From: Dicyema japonicum
Taxonomy: Eukaryota > Dicyemida > Rhombozoa > Dicyemidae
NCBI GenBank assembly: GCA_011109175.1
Contig: RDEW01000007.1
Span: 309,712-373,711, forward strand
DNA: 64,000 nucleotides
Direction of reading: 5' to 3'
Part shown: positions 36,001-47,800 of the stretch, in pieces
How the letters are laid out: the number at the start of each line of letters is the position of its first letter
Position numbering within the stretch: position 1 is the stretch's first letter
Notes under the pieces: model-generated
Seen by the model: the letters and a program-made list of their open reading frames with translations, nothing else
Database searches by the model: none
What the model was told of the DNA's origin: nothing
Program-made: the position numbers and the translations under genes

Positions 36001-36745
36001 CTAATTTGACAAAATGAAGCCTCTGCACTCATTCGAGGCGGTTGTGGTAAACATTTTGATGATTCGTCGGTCAATGTTAGAGTTACTTACAATTTGTACT
36101 GTTTTCTGCAAATTATGATTCAATCTTTCGACTTCTATTCTCGAAAATATTCTCCTCAGTCCACTTTGATATGCACTGCCTTTTATTAGTATTATTAACC
36201 CCAAGCCTACCATTGTAAGCCAAGCACAAACAGTCACTAACTAATTCAAGGAATGCACCAATAAAAGAACATCTGCGTGTGCCGACCAAATCCATCTTCT
36301 TATATTTCATTACACGCTTCCGCTTTCAAAGAGAGGTGGAGAAGTAGGTCCGCCCTCTTCCATTTTTGTCCCACGTCCATCGTCGCGGACATCACTTCAT
36401 TCTTCAGCGGAATAGTTTTCATAATGCAATCTTCACTAAAGGATTTGGTCAGGGAGAAAGCTAGGAATACCCCTTTCAACTACTGTGTTATGCCAGAGGG
36501 ACTCGTCGCCTCACGGGTGGGATCTGTTTGAAAAATATTGACCTTCGCTGAAAACTACATCTTTCGGATTCGAACCCACGACCTTCAGATCCGATGTCAT
36601 CAGTCAGAAGGCCCTGCCTTTCATATACTCTGAAAATTTGATTTTCTTAATAAGTCCGACGACAACCTCATTTTTGTCCCTTATTTAAGAAGCGCCCAAC
36701 ACAGGGTGCAGTCTAACATTAGTACTGCAGGATATTCCCGGTCTG
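36001..36745 (-). pseudogene. Rearranged partial copy of the BCR/ABR-like gene
   Basis: 36001-36110 matches 43093-43210 (PH-region exon, ending ASNECRGF). 36113-36178 matches 43838-43896 (GLRRIFSRIEVERLN). 36629-36740 matches 43897-44010 (EVVVGLIKKIKFSE). In the real gene the first two are 630 bases apart; here they are adjacent. About 450 unrelated bases lie between the second and third. It is not a processed copy of the whole transcript. A tRNA-like B box (GGGTTCGAATCCG, minus strand) sits at about 36555-36570 in the unrelated part. Confidence 0.65.
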
Positions 36746-36839
36746 TGGGAAAACCAGATCGTATAAAGTTGGTCGAGACTGATAAATGGGTCGAAGTAGA
36801 CCTCTTCTTTAGAACCACGTTGAAATGATAAATCCGAGA

Positions 36840-37110
36840 GAAAATCTTTGATTTTTGACAGAACCAGCATTTCCAGGATTATCGACACCGCACACAATAG
36901 CGCTATATGAAGTCGGGTCCTTCTCCGTTTTTCCAGTTTTCAAAATTGGACGGAGGTGTGCAAGCTTCCATAAGACTAGAATAGAATATCTTCGTCAATA
37001 CAGCGATTTCATAATCACCGAGATTTTTTATGAGGATCATCAGAATTTTGTCCGGTCCGTTAGAATACGTTTTTATGACTTCCAATATATTTCTCACGTC
37101 GTTTCAGGGA
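36840..37110 (-). mobile_element. LINE RT fragment (jockey-like)
   Basis: Minus frame reads NILEVIKTYSNGPDKILMIL and ILTKIFYSSLMEACTPP-like sequence, the NGPD.I..........L..IFN.SL...P block before RT motif 1. It continues with SIILEMLVLSKIKDFL at about 36860-36890. It is spliced next to the BCR/ABR fragment. Confidence 0.55.
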
Positions 37111-37189
37111 TGTAAATCATATTAGGCTCCCTTTTCGGTTTACTGATATATAGAGAGGGTACATACAACTTATTATGGTCCTGTTGGAT

Positions 37190-39905
37190 ATTTTACGTAA
37201 TATTTTTTCGTTTTTGAGACCAAACTCTCTGCAAAAGTGAAAATGTAGACACCTCACGACTTAGTTATGTCTTCTTACATAATCACTATGCAACATCTTT
37301 TCACACCTTGTGGCACAATGATCCACGGTCTTCTTCCATTTTTTACAATGAATGCACATTGCATTTTGTTCTCCAAAGAACAGATTCCTATCTTGAATAA
37401 GGGAGAATAAGGCTTCCGACCTTGGGGAGTTATTTCCTTTTAGAAGTCAATGAGAGGAATGCTATATATTCACACAATCCTCCAACGAATTCTTATAAAA
37501 ACGGAATGAAGACTCTTCAATCTTATTTGATTCATTAAACCTTCTTTTTGCATGTTCGACATCAATTTTGTATCCAACTCAGAAGTGTCGCAAACAGAAT
37601 ACTTATGCCTCAGAAATTCTACGATTATTGCCAAATGTGTTTTCTCTGAAATTTCGGCTTGAAGAATTGCGGCACTTCTACCGCAAACAAAACTTCTGAG
37701 TTTCAAATCATGAAAAATCTAAATAACATCTCATTTAGAAAAGAGATTGAGCGTAGCCCTCTCCCAAGGTAATTTCTCGTTAAATGAAGCCTCTGCTTGC
37801 ATGCAGGTTTGAGATGGACTCGATGTTTAATCAATGTGGATAGCTGAGTCAATCAAATCGTATTCACAGGGTTCCACGTTAGTGAGTCCAATATAATAGT
37901 TATATAAAGACAGAGCTGCTCGTTAATAGTCTTAAACAAATTCACTGCATTTAGTTTGGTATTCACCAACTTCTCAATTCTCTGGTTTATTTGCGAAGAA
38001 ATTATTTTTAACATTTCTGGCTTTTAAATTTGTCCGGAAGGACCTTCCAATACACCGAGGTATTTATATCCATCCATTCCCTCCAACAACTTGGCATCAT
38101 CTGATAACAACAAGACATTTGTAGCGGACTTTTCTATATTTCTTTCTAGCCCACAGCACTGAAGTACAAATTAACATCTTCACTAGTCGAAGTAAGTTTT
38201 AAATCGTCAATAAATAAAGGATGATTAGTTGAGAATGATGAGACAGACTGATCATTATGTAAAACGGAGACTTTTGGATATTTATAAGTCAATCAACGAA
38301 TAAGTGGCTGAACACTAAGATAATAACGGGGGATAGAATATCCCTACAAAATTCCCCTTTCTATCTGAATATCACCAATATTTTCATTATTCAACATTGG
38401 TTTCACTTTCCAATGCATAATCAGTAATCTCAAAACTTTAATAATCAGTAATCTCAAAACTTTAATAATCCATTCGGGGATTCCGGATTTTTCAAGGACT
38501 TTTGTTGTTCAACCGATTGACTAGTGCCTGTTCTTTAGCACCCTGTTCCATCTTTCAGAAAGAAGGCCAAACGCTTCCACATAATCTGCTAGCTTTGCAT
38601 TGATACACTTTGTCATAAGAGTGACGACATGCATGTATTAGGGCGTAAGTTTTTTGGCGACTGTGGCGCTTCGCATTTTGAGATCAAGTACGTAATTCCA
38701 GTAAAAAACCAGTTTTCAGGACGTACTCTCCGTATACAGTCTTAAGTATTTCGGGATAGATAAATTAATGCAGCGAAGTAAATTTCACAATGAAGAAATT
38801 GTAGATCATATCACAACCTGGGCCTTTCATTTCGGAAAATATTGAATCGTTTGCTCAAACACATTTTTCGAGAATTCAACAGACACATTTTCAGCACCAG
38901 TCATTCTTTTTTCCGATATTAAACCTTTCCGAATTTAGACACCTTCTTTTCCATAATTCTTCCAAAAATCTGCGCATTTTTCATTATCAATTGAGATATT
39001 AATATTATTTTGTCCTGAATTCAAGTTCCTGTACCTTCTATTCAATTCGAACATTTGGTTGTCCATACGAAATTTCCTTTTCGATTCAAATGTCAATATT
39101 TTTTTCTCCATGACTTTAATCCTATCTTGGATAAGAGACTAATTCTGGTCCTTTCTCCGGATTGTTTTTTCCTGTAACCAACTATCGACAAAACATGACA
39201 CGCCACTAGACTTCTCGTCAGTAGAAAGAGTCTTCGTAAAAACTTATTAATAAAAACAGAATGTGATCTCCATTGTTCAATTTTCTTAGTTATATCCTCC
39301 ATCCATTTTGCGGGCTCAAATTCTTTTGTAGTAAGAGTTTTATAGGCAGTTTGCCCAGCAAAAATGATAGAGAAATTTGATCAATTGACGTTGGGTGATT
39401 GACTTTAATCCAAGCATTATCAACACGATTCAGTCATTCAAGAATATCCATATCCACAACGAGCATATAACTTGGCCTCAATAAATGTCGAAGACATATC
39501 AGGCTTAGAATCTGAGGTCCCCTTCAAATCATGTCCAATGCTTGGTAATTGTTGACGTTTTTGGGCGTATATCAGTCTTCTGAACTCAGGCATTGTTATT
39601 TCCTCTCCAAACTTAGACTTGAACCCTTCCAAGAGAATAGCACACCCACCTCTGGGGACACGATCGAGTCTAGAGCACGGCAGCCCATTGTACTCGACAA
39701 TCAGCTGTTGAGGAAGACATTATTGCTCGTAAAACCGGAAATTTCGTGTTGTTTTGCTGAGGACAAATCATAGAATCATCCGCGTCGGAAACATGTCTGA
39801 CAAACTCGGCGGCCGTTCGATTTGGGTTTTCTTTACTCAATTCGGCACAGACGTCCGCATAATCCGATGAATTTAGATGATTCTTATCAACAACCATTAA
39901 CCAGC
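37190..39905 (-). mobile_element. LINE family A, long copy
   Basis: Read on the minus strand from 39905: NPNRTAAEFVRHVSDADD (ORF1-like start), TMPEFRRLIYAQKRQQLPS, IEQWRSHSVFINKF, then RT blocks. The catalytic PLFIDDLKL is at about 38195-38220, and YKYLGVLEG at about 38050. The end has MCIHCKKWKKTVDHCATRCE and SDYVRRHN (37230-37330), the zinc knuckle before a restriction-like endonuclease; the nuclease itself is cut off. A 25-bp direct repeat (AATCAGTAATCTCAAAACTT) is doubled at 38418-38468. Many frame breaks. Confidence 0.7.
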
Positions 39906-39944
39906 AACGTGTTAATTGAGAACTGTTATTATTATTTATTATTA

Positions 39945-40790
39945 TAACTGTTATTTATGCAGATGATGTCGACCTAATTTCTGAAGACAAAGAACTCCTG
40001 GAGCATGTACTAGAAAAAGCACCAGATATACTTGAGAAATGGTTTCTCACCGTGAACAGGGAAAAAACAGAACGAACAGAGATAAGACGAATGAACAACT
40101 CACTTGAAGAAAAATGGAGTCACATAAAGAAACTTGGCTCTCTACTAGGAGATAGCGAAGACATCATGCAGAGAAAAACATTTGCAAATGCGGCATTACA
40201 CAGGCTTAAAAATCTTTGGATAAAACAGAAAGGATATAACATAAAACAAAGGATTATGTTATATGACACTTTCATAAAACCAATTCTACTATACAACTCT
40301 GGGACCTGGGCCACCTCTAAATAGAAATTGGAGAGGCTAGACTCATTTCACAGAATCATCTAAGAAACATAACTGGAATGTCCTGGCCATCCAAGATCTT
40401 GCGGAATAGACTGTACAATAAGTGTGACTGTATACCATTAAGCCACGAGATCATTAGCTCTCGTTGGAGACTTTTTGGACACGTCCTGAGGTTGGACCCG
40501 ATATCCCCTCCGAATATCGCTATGGAAGATTACTACTCCTCCAATGTAAAACGCTTTCGTGGAAGATCAAGAACTACCCTCCCGATCGTTCTACAAAACG
40601 ATCTGAAAGCCGTGAAGAAACATTGGCATCTGGTGACGATCTGGACTCACTGAGGGACCTAGCAAAGAACAGAAGAGCTTGGAGCAACCTAACTAATTCT
40701 CTTATATTTTTTGCTGCACATGCGGGGCTATAAATATTATGGCTCTCGTGAAAGTACTAATAATAATAAGTTATAACATATTTATGTTGA
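39945..40790 (+). mobile_element. LINE family B, 3' half
   Basis: Begins YADDVDLISEDKELLEH (catalytic YADD at about 39957), then LTVNREKTERTEIRRMN, KKLGSLLGD, LYDTFIKPILLYNSGTWAT, RNRLYNKCDCIPLSHEIISS, and FGHVLRLDP. The 3' end reads ATGCGGGGCTATAAATATTA then (TAA)n. It abuts the 5' end of family A in head-to-head orientation. A second copy is at 61.9-63.6 kb. Confidence 0.75.
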
Positions 40791-40876
40791 TAAATTAATT
40801 TCATATTATAAATAAAAAAAATATTTTTTTATTGGAAAACCAAATTTTACTTAAATTATAATAAAATTTATATTAA

Positions 40877-41300
40877 ATGTATGTCGCAATTTGGTGGATT
40901 TTATTTTTTGTTGTTGATTCAAAACAAATTTCGCATGATAATTGTGGTAATTAAAAATTATGCAATATTAGAAAATAAAAATAACACAATTTCTATTAAT
41001 ATCAAGAGACGTTTAGTGCACAGCTCAAAACGTATATTATTTTTTAATGTAACTGTCAGGTTCATACCTGGTAATTTATTATGTACATTAGATTTTAATG
41101 TCACTGAGTTTAGAGGAGTATTGAGAATTATTATCATTACTCATGAAAGACATGTTACGAGAGGAAAGATTAATTCTGTGAAAATGCCACTAATATCTGG
41201 AACACAATATGCGTTCAAAGTTCGAGACAAAGTTTCAATATACTCAAACGGGGTTACTATATTTTTAGATGTAGACTGCAATGTTACATTGTATACTTAA
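40877..41300 (+). CDS. Small secreted protein, paralogue 2 (unknown family)
   Basis: Exon 1 (40877-40946) encodes MYVAIWWILFFVVDSKQ, a signal peptide. Removing the 25-nt GT..AG intron at 40947-40971 joins it to an open second exon ending at TAA 41298-41300, giving about 132 residues. The mature chain has three cysteines (two of them near the ends) and NxT/NxS sites such as NVT and NNT, in keeping with an extracellular, possibly glycosylated protein. I do not recognise a family. The frame is intact, unlike its paralogue 6.3 kb upstream. A function at the host-parasite surface would be speculation. Confidence 0.65.
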
Positions 41301-41756
41301 ATTAAAGTCTAAACAGAGGATAATTATTTGTGCTTCTTTCAAACTTAGAGTACGTGAGAGGGATAATCACTTGGCATAATTAATTTTTGGTCACAAAATA
41401 AACTAAGTTTTCATAAAGCACTATAAATGTTACTAACATAATTCCCATTTAAATTAAAAAGCGGTCTTCTAAGACGGATCATTCTAAGAAATCCTTTACT
41501 TTTATTTCGAGCCTTGATGGTCTAAAGCAAGCAATATCTCGAACTTCTCTTCCACTCAGATATGGACTATGTCAAGACCGCCCCAGTCCCATTCTGACAA
41601 CCCTTGGGAGAAACGATTCTAAAACGTTGCCTTCAAGGATTCACATGGAATGTACACAAAATAGTGAACTCTTCAATAAAGACATCAACCATAAGATCCA
41701 CGTAATAAATGTCTTAACCTTTAATATCCTTATTACAAATAATTAAAGTTAGAAAA

Positions 41757-44596
41757 CTATATTTCATCATAATATTGGTCAAAAAATGATATTAAACTAG
41801 AGAGCACGTTGGCTTGAACAAAACACAAGTCGACGGTCTTTTGTAGATCGTCGTCAACGGAATGGGGGAACAGAATTATTGACCCAAACAGCAGTGATAT
41901 ATTATTAACGTCAATTTTGTTGACTTCCTGAAATTTAAGGATTCTGATCTGTTAGTAATGAATCTACCGTTTAATGTGATCAAACAGGTAAAACACCGTC
42001 GATTTGTTGCACGGAGGTAGACTCTCATACAGTTGCTTTATGGTCTCCATTTTCTCCGAATGATCTTTTATATCTTAAAATTAGGAGAAGATATACTTGG
42101 AATGTTTATAAACTGGCTGTACAGGTTGGAGGTAAGCAGACATTCCGGGAGAGACTTCAGAAACACTTTAAGAAAAGATGCGATCGTATTTATGGACTCC
42201 ATCTCCATCAATTTGTTAAGCTTGTTAATGGACACTAGTCAATAGTTCATAGATTTACCCTCCAATTGAAATTCCTTGAAGAGCTTTTTAATACGTGGTT
42301 CTGAACCGCTTATTCTGTAAATTCCAACTTCATCCAGACCTCTTTTATCCACGTGCTCGATACAAAGAGTCACGATTCTGGGAATACTAGTCTTCTCGAA
42401 TCTAATAGTCAGGAAATTGAAGACTCGCAGATGGTCTCAAGGTCGAATTTAAGGTAGGACATTTTCTTGGAACTCTTGCTATCGTGGAAGGAGTATCTGG
42501 GGGAGTAATATTCGATCGAAATGGATGAGGTAAGTTTTAACTTAAGATTATAGGAAGAACCTACCCCAGGACAAATTTCGAGCTCAAGGTGGGTCTTTTT
42601 GTAGAAATTTGAACTGGACTCATTCAGGGGGATGATCGCGTCCCCAATCACAGCAGTGGTGTCAGACATAATCCTCATACATATGATTCTCAGACACTTG
42701 CATTTAATACAATCTATTCCAAAAGTCTAAAATTATGAATTTGGGTCACTTCATTCCACGTGGCTGAATTAACGTCCACCAACTTCCTAGTAATGGCCGC
42801 TTTAGTGAAAAATCCGAAAGTATCGATCTCCACCTGGCATTGATAGTCTCCAATAAAGATTCATTAAACTCGATTTCGTAGTTAACCCCGACAGAGTCCC
42901 AATGTGGATTTGAATCCGTCCCGTTATCCCCTTAAATCCACAGAAAACTATTATTAAGCGTCCACCAACCTCTCTCAACGCTGATGTCAATCACGGAGCC
43001 CTGAAAACTAAAAGTCATCAAATATACAGTCTTCAGCAAATTCTTGACTGTTTCCCTCACATCTGAGATCTTCAGGTTGAGGTCGTCTAATATTTAGTCA
43101 TAATGAAGCCTCTGCACTCGTTTGAGGCGGTTGCGATGAACTTTTGGATGATTTGTCGGTCAATGTCGGAGGTCACGTACAGTTTGTACTGTTTTCTGCA
43201 AATTATGCTAATCGGGACGGTCGACCTCATGAAGAACTCATCCTCAATCTTTCCTGTGATAGGCTCTAGTTACCTTTGAAATGATTTTGCTTTTCAAGCT
43301 TCCAGTATTTCTCTTCGTTGAGTTCTGAGAGTAAACCAACTCCACTTACTCTGATCTCCCGGTGGTACTCATTCAGCAAAGAGTTGACCTCCATGTAGTT
43401 TGTCGTCTGTCTGATCGGTGCAATCTCAGCACATTCTAATGGATTACTCCAATCAAATACCAGCGAACTCATCCACCGTTACTTGTGCCACCGGGAGGTA
43501 CCAAATCACAGTCAAATTCTGACTCCTACTAAATGGTAGTGAAGATTACTTTGAAGCCTCCATTGACTTGGTCAGACATATGAAATTGTTGAAAATCCAG
43601 AGAATCCCCTTTGGTTTGGTTGAACCGAATTTGACGTACTTTTTGTACAGCAACTTGTGGGTTAGAGTCTAAATATGAGGTCCCTCTAACCTTTCTAATA
43701 TGCGTGTCCTTACAGAGGGACGAGTAGTACTTTAGGATTTCCATGGCTTCCGCTAGGAGGGCCGACTCCCTTTCGTCCTCGACAAAGACCTTCTGTAGTT
43801 TCTAGCCGCTTAGTCGACAATTTACGTAAATATTTAATCTTTCGACTTCTATTCTCGAAAATATTCTCCTCAGTCCACTCTGATATGCACTGCTTTTCAT
43901 ATTCTCTGAAAATTTGATTTTCTTAATAAGTCCCACGACAACCTCAATTTTTTCCCTTATTTGGGAGGTGTCCAACGCGGGAAGCAGTGTAACTATAGTA
44001 CTGCAGCATTTTCCGTAAACGTCGAATTGTTTTAGCTTGAGTGAACAGGTAGACTACTTTATTCTTGTAAATTTCCCCAAAATGTGTGGCTTCTGGCGAA
44101 TTTTCTGACTTGAGTTTCATTTCTCGACTGAATTCTTGGTGAATTTTCATAACCTCCAGAATCTCAGCATGCAATTTTTCAATATCTCCACTGGGTAATG
44201 TTTCGTATTGCGTCTGCTGAAGGAGGAGAGTGACCTCCAATAAAACCTTGACTTACTTGTTTGAGCACATCCAGGAATATCAAATATTCTTCCTCCTTTT
44301 TAATAATGTCATCACATATCTACATAATTATTCAAATAAACTGATTCTAGTGTGATTTTCTCTTCAATTTCGAAATTATCGCCTATTTTGATATTACTGT
44401 TACTTTCTATCTCCCACTTACTGATTAGGCTGTCATTTCTGTATATTTGCTTTATAGAGTCCTTCATTTGAAAATCCTCGAGAAAAGTCTGGTCTTGGGT
44501 AACGTCCAAATCGACTGGGTCTTCTGTTGTTTCATTTGATTCCTCTTCGCATGCTATAATGGGTATATTCTCGCTATAGCTTTCTTCCGAGCTCAT
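41757..44596 (-). CDS. BCR/ABR-like protein: DH-PH-C2-RhoGAP
   Basis: From ATG 44596 an acidic N-terminus leads into a Dbl-homology region (EEEYLIFLDVLKQ, then LQQTQYETL and MKIHQEFSREMK, 43950-44310). A PH-like region follows (YKLYVTSDIDRQ near 43150-43200, FDWSNPLE near 43440). Next is a C2-like region (43000-42400; PHWDS.GVNYEIEFN). It ends with a RhoGAP domain (42400-41757: IPRIVTLCIEHVDKRGLDE, then GIYRISG with the catalytic arginine; last residues FFDQYYDEI, stop 41757-41759). This order matches BCR/ABR, which both activate and shut off Rho GTPases at membranes. Introns of 22-28 nt can be placed at about 44253, 44312, 42398-42420, 42252 and around 42080. Some frame slips occur in the middle third, where exon limits are not resolved. 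Confidence 0.75.
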
Positions 44597-44809
44597 TTGA
44601 ATATTTGAAAGGATTAATTATTTAAATCTTTTTTTAATAAATTGTTTTCCATTTAAAAAAATAAAATTATTTGAAATTTTATATAATTTTAGTTTTCAAA
44701 GTATTATTTCATGATTTTATATAAATTGATTTACAAAGAGAGAAAATAAAATTTATTTTCTCATTTTGGTTCCTTAGAATGAACACCGAAACACCGATAT
44801 TGTGGAAAT

Positions 44810-45420
44810 CAGGATAATGGAAAGCAGACAAAAACGAACAAACATGGCTCTTTACGTGGAGACAGCCAACATGTTGGCAAAGGAAATGCCCTCGCTGAAC
44901 AAGTTGAAGAAAGAGTGAATTGGTAAACGAAGATCCTGCACATCACTTCGTTTGAGACTGTATGAAGCCATTGTCAAACCGATCCTAATACACAATTCGT
45001 CGACCTGGGGGACTTCCAAAACCGAACAATTTGGACTAGATCTTTCCACTGAAGACAACTTAGATCCTTACTAGGACTGAGCTGGCCAACAAGAATAAAC
45101 AAAGAATCACTATATAAGAGATGTACGGGTCCACTGAGTCTCGAAATTATTGACATGCGTTGGACATATCTTACGAATGGACTTGGATGCTCCAGCTAAC
45201 ATAGCAATGGAGATTACTTCATGAGACAGGGACCATGTTTCCGTAAACGTCGGCGTGTTGCACTTCCAGAAACACTTGATAGCTTGTGAACAAAAGTCTA
45301 AGAAGTGGTGACGATCTAGACGAGTTGAGGAAACTCTCTTACGATCGAGGAGGTTGGAAGAGGTTGATTCGGAGGATTATTCGACTATTATGGTTTTACG
45401 CATGTTGCTTATAATAATCT
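44810..45420 (+). mobile_element. LINE family B-like 3' end, decayed
   Basis: RLYEAIVKPILIHNSSTWGTS and VGHILRMDLDAPANIAME match the C-terminal RT region of family B at protein level, with many substitutions. It is joined to a SINE core at about 45490. Confidence 0.55.
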
Positions 45421-45479
45421 TATTTAAACCGGAACCTCATAAATGCAGAACAAATCCGAATGTTTCCTTATTCGATTTT

Positions 45480-45560
45480 TGTTGCTGTCGGCTGAAGGTT
45501 CCATACATCCACGATGCTTCCTGGTTTGACGAATGGTGCCGTCATGAGTGGTATTTTACT
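45480..45560 (+). repeat. SINE core fragment
   Basis: GAAGGTTCCATACATCCACGATGC is a variant of the SINE core found at 1045, 21700 and 23995; the following TTTGACGAATGGTGCCGTCATGAGTGG part also recurs. Head and tail are missing. Confidence 0.5.
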
Positions 45561-45589
45561 TGGAAGCGAATCGTCTACATGGAGTCATA

Positions 45590-46145
45590 CTTAACCAAGA
45601 GAAGTTAAAAACATGCCTTAGCCCCCTCTCAACGACCAAGTAGCTTAATGGTAATGATGCCATACGGATTGTTTACAGGGAGTCATACTTTAACAAAGAG
45701 AAGTTAAAAACATGCCTTGGCCCTCTCAACGAACCAGGTAGCTTAGTGGTAATGATGCCATACGGATTGTTTACAGGGAGTCATACTTAACAAAGAGAAG
45801 TTAAAAACATGCCTTGGCCCCTCTCAACGACCAGGTAGCTTAGTGGTAATGATGCCATACGGATTGTTTACAGGGAGTCATACTTAACAAAAGAGAAGTT
45901 TAAAAAACATGCCTTGGCCCCCTCTCAACGACCAGGTAACTTAGTGGTAATGATGCCATACGGATTGTTACAGGGAGTCATACTTAACAAAGAGAAGTTA
46001 AAAACATGCCTTGGCCCCTCTCACGACCAGGTAGCTTAGTGGTAATGATGCCATACGGATTGTTTACAGGGAGTCATACTTAACCAAGAGAAGTTAAAAA
46101 ACATGCCTTGGCCCCTCTCAACGACCAGGTACTTAGTGGGTAATG
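45590..46145 (+). repeat. Tandem array, unit about 98 bp, five to six copies
   Basis: The landmark TAGCTTAGTGGTAATGATGC occurs at 45641, 45739, 45836, 45937 (as TAAC), 46032 and 46130 (TAGC lost). Spacing is 95-101 bases, with homopolymer-length differences only. The unit contains CATGCCTTGGCCCCTCTCAA and ACGGATTGTTTACAGGGAGT. The landmark looks like a Pol III A box, but no B box is present, so it is not a tRNA array. No spacer/repeat split, so not CRISPR. Confidence 0.9.
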
Positions 46146-46779
46146 ATGCAATACTACAATACTGACTCTGGGTTAGATCCCCTTGGACTTTTTGGTGGAA
46201 GCTTTCCTATTCTGCTATTCATATTCTTCTGTTCTATTAGCATGGCGTTATGTGATCTGTTAAAACCTATGATTTCGAAACGAGGGAGAATAAATTTATT
46301 CGACAAAATTGATCTGTCCTTAGAATTATGGATAATTTGCTGATAATTGAGGCTCTCCATTGAAGTAAGATGATCTTAAAATAAATTGTTAACCAGATAA
46401 ACAGTTTTTCAAATAGGGTCTTTGGGGAGCTCTGGGAATCCTCAGAAAAATCAAGTGATCTGTCTTTCTTCCAAACTTTCTAACGGACGCCAGAAATGCC
46501 TTCGGAGTGCCCGATGACATCAGATCTAACTGTCGTAGATATGAATCATAAAGATGAAGCCAATTCTCTTCAAACAGATGACGAGTCCTCTTTTCACGAC
46601 ACAGTTGTTGAAAGGGATTTTCCTATTGTTCCCTTACCAACTTTATGGGCGAAGATTTTTTAGTAAAACCTATGAATGAGACGCAACGTAGGACGGGTAA
46701 TTATAATGGAAGATGTTAAACTTACTTCTCAACTCTCTTCGGAAGTGGTAGCCTGAATGGACTATTAAAGAATAGATTT
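46146..46779. other. No gene seen
   Basis: Small frames only; nothing repeats elsewhere in the window. Confidence 0.4.
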
Positions 46780-47215
46780 AAGTGCACAAGAAAACAATGA
46801 CATTATTTTTCGAGCCCTCAAGGATGCGGGATTTCCGGTCCAATTGGCTTAGACAGAGGCGACGGAAGAGGCCGGATGGAATGACGTTATTCCCATACTC
46901 CTACAGAAAATCACTCGCCTGGGACGCAACGTGTGTTGACACCTTCTCAGGAGCCAGATTGCTGACAGCGACGCACTCTCCTGGAGACGCAGCCGACCAA
47001 GCGGTGGTCAAGAAGAATCCATAAGTACGAATCCCTAGGAGACCACTACCATTCCGCCCCATTGCTGTGGAGACAACTGGAACTGTTGACGCGAAAACGG
47101 ACTCATTTCTCCACAGCATTGGAAGCAAACTCGCCTCAAAAAGGTGCGAGCTACGGGAGGGACTCTGGTTGAGGTAGAGGCTCGAAATGGCGATTATCAA
47201 AAGGTAACCGACTTC
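46780..47215 (+). mobile_element. LINE family C 3' end
   Basis: RRKRPDGMTLFPYSYRKSL and WDATCVDTFSGARL (restriction-like endonuclease core), then PIAVETTGTV, SFLHSIGSK and a decayed tail. Diverged from the 2.6- and 22.5-kb copies, so it is an older insertion. Confidence 0.7.
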
Positions 47216-47319
47216 GCCATTCTGTCGTTCTAATTATTGTCTAAATTTATTTATTTGTTTGAAAAAAATATAGAAAACGTTCTCCCTTGGATCCTCCCTT
47301 GAGTTAATTAGTTGTTGAC

Positions 47320-47800
47320 TTTTGTGCTAGACCTTCCAAATATCGAAAAACTTGGGGTTAAAGTCACAAAAGTTTGGAAATCTACCTCGAAGTTCCAAGC
47401 GGCGTGCTACAAAGATCTTTTTGTCACCGTCGCTTTAAGTCTGTTTTTACACGACCTATTCTCCGATTAAGAGAACTCACTAATAATATCCAATGTCGAT
47501 GACATAATCTTTAAATTTAGAAACAAATTTTGTCCAAACAGCTATCAGACGATTGCAAGAACTCCTCAATCTCTTGATCAGGGGGTTGGACCCAAATTTT
47601 AGATCATGGAACTGTTAGTGAGATAGAAGACTGACTAGCTCTGCTCAGAACTGATTCTATAGGGCAGACAATTACTGCAAAAACGCATTAAAAATATTGG
47701 ATGCCACGTTTGATCCCCTGATGACTTACGGGAACACGAAAACTAAACTTTGTCAAAACGACATTGAAACAGAATAAAGGAACTTTTGGCTTGACGGTAG
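47320..47800 (+). mobile_element. LINE RT debris (CR1/jockey-like)
   Basis: EVPSGVLQRSF-like and then ISNVDDIIFKF (a degenerate xxDD box at about 47490) and KNIGCHV blocks occur in RT order but in several frames. Badly decayed. Confidence 0.4.

Noticed and set aside
36540-36620. tRNA gene on the minus strand (B box GGGTTCGAATCCG, CTGAAGG loop)
   Set aside because: The D-arm and acceptor stem do not pair. More likely a tRNA-derived repeat remnant.
45640-46140. tRNA gene cluster
   Set aside because: Only an A-box-like motif is present; no B box, anticodon stem or acceptor pairing follows.
45590-46145. CRISPR array
   Set aside because: The whole 98-base unit is repeated with no variable spacers, and the window is eukaryotic.
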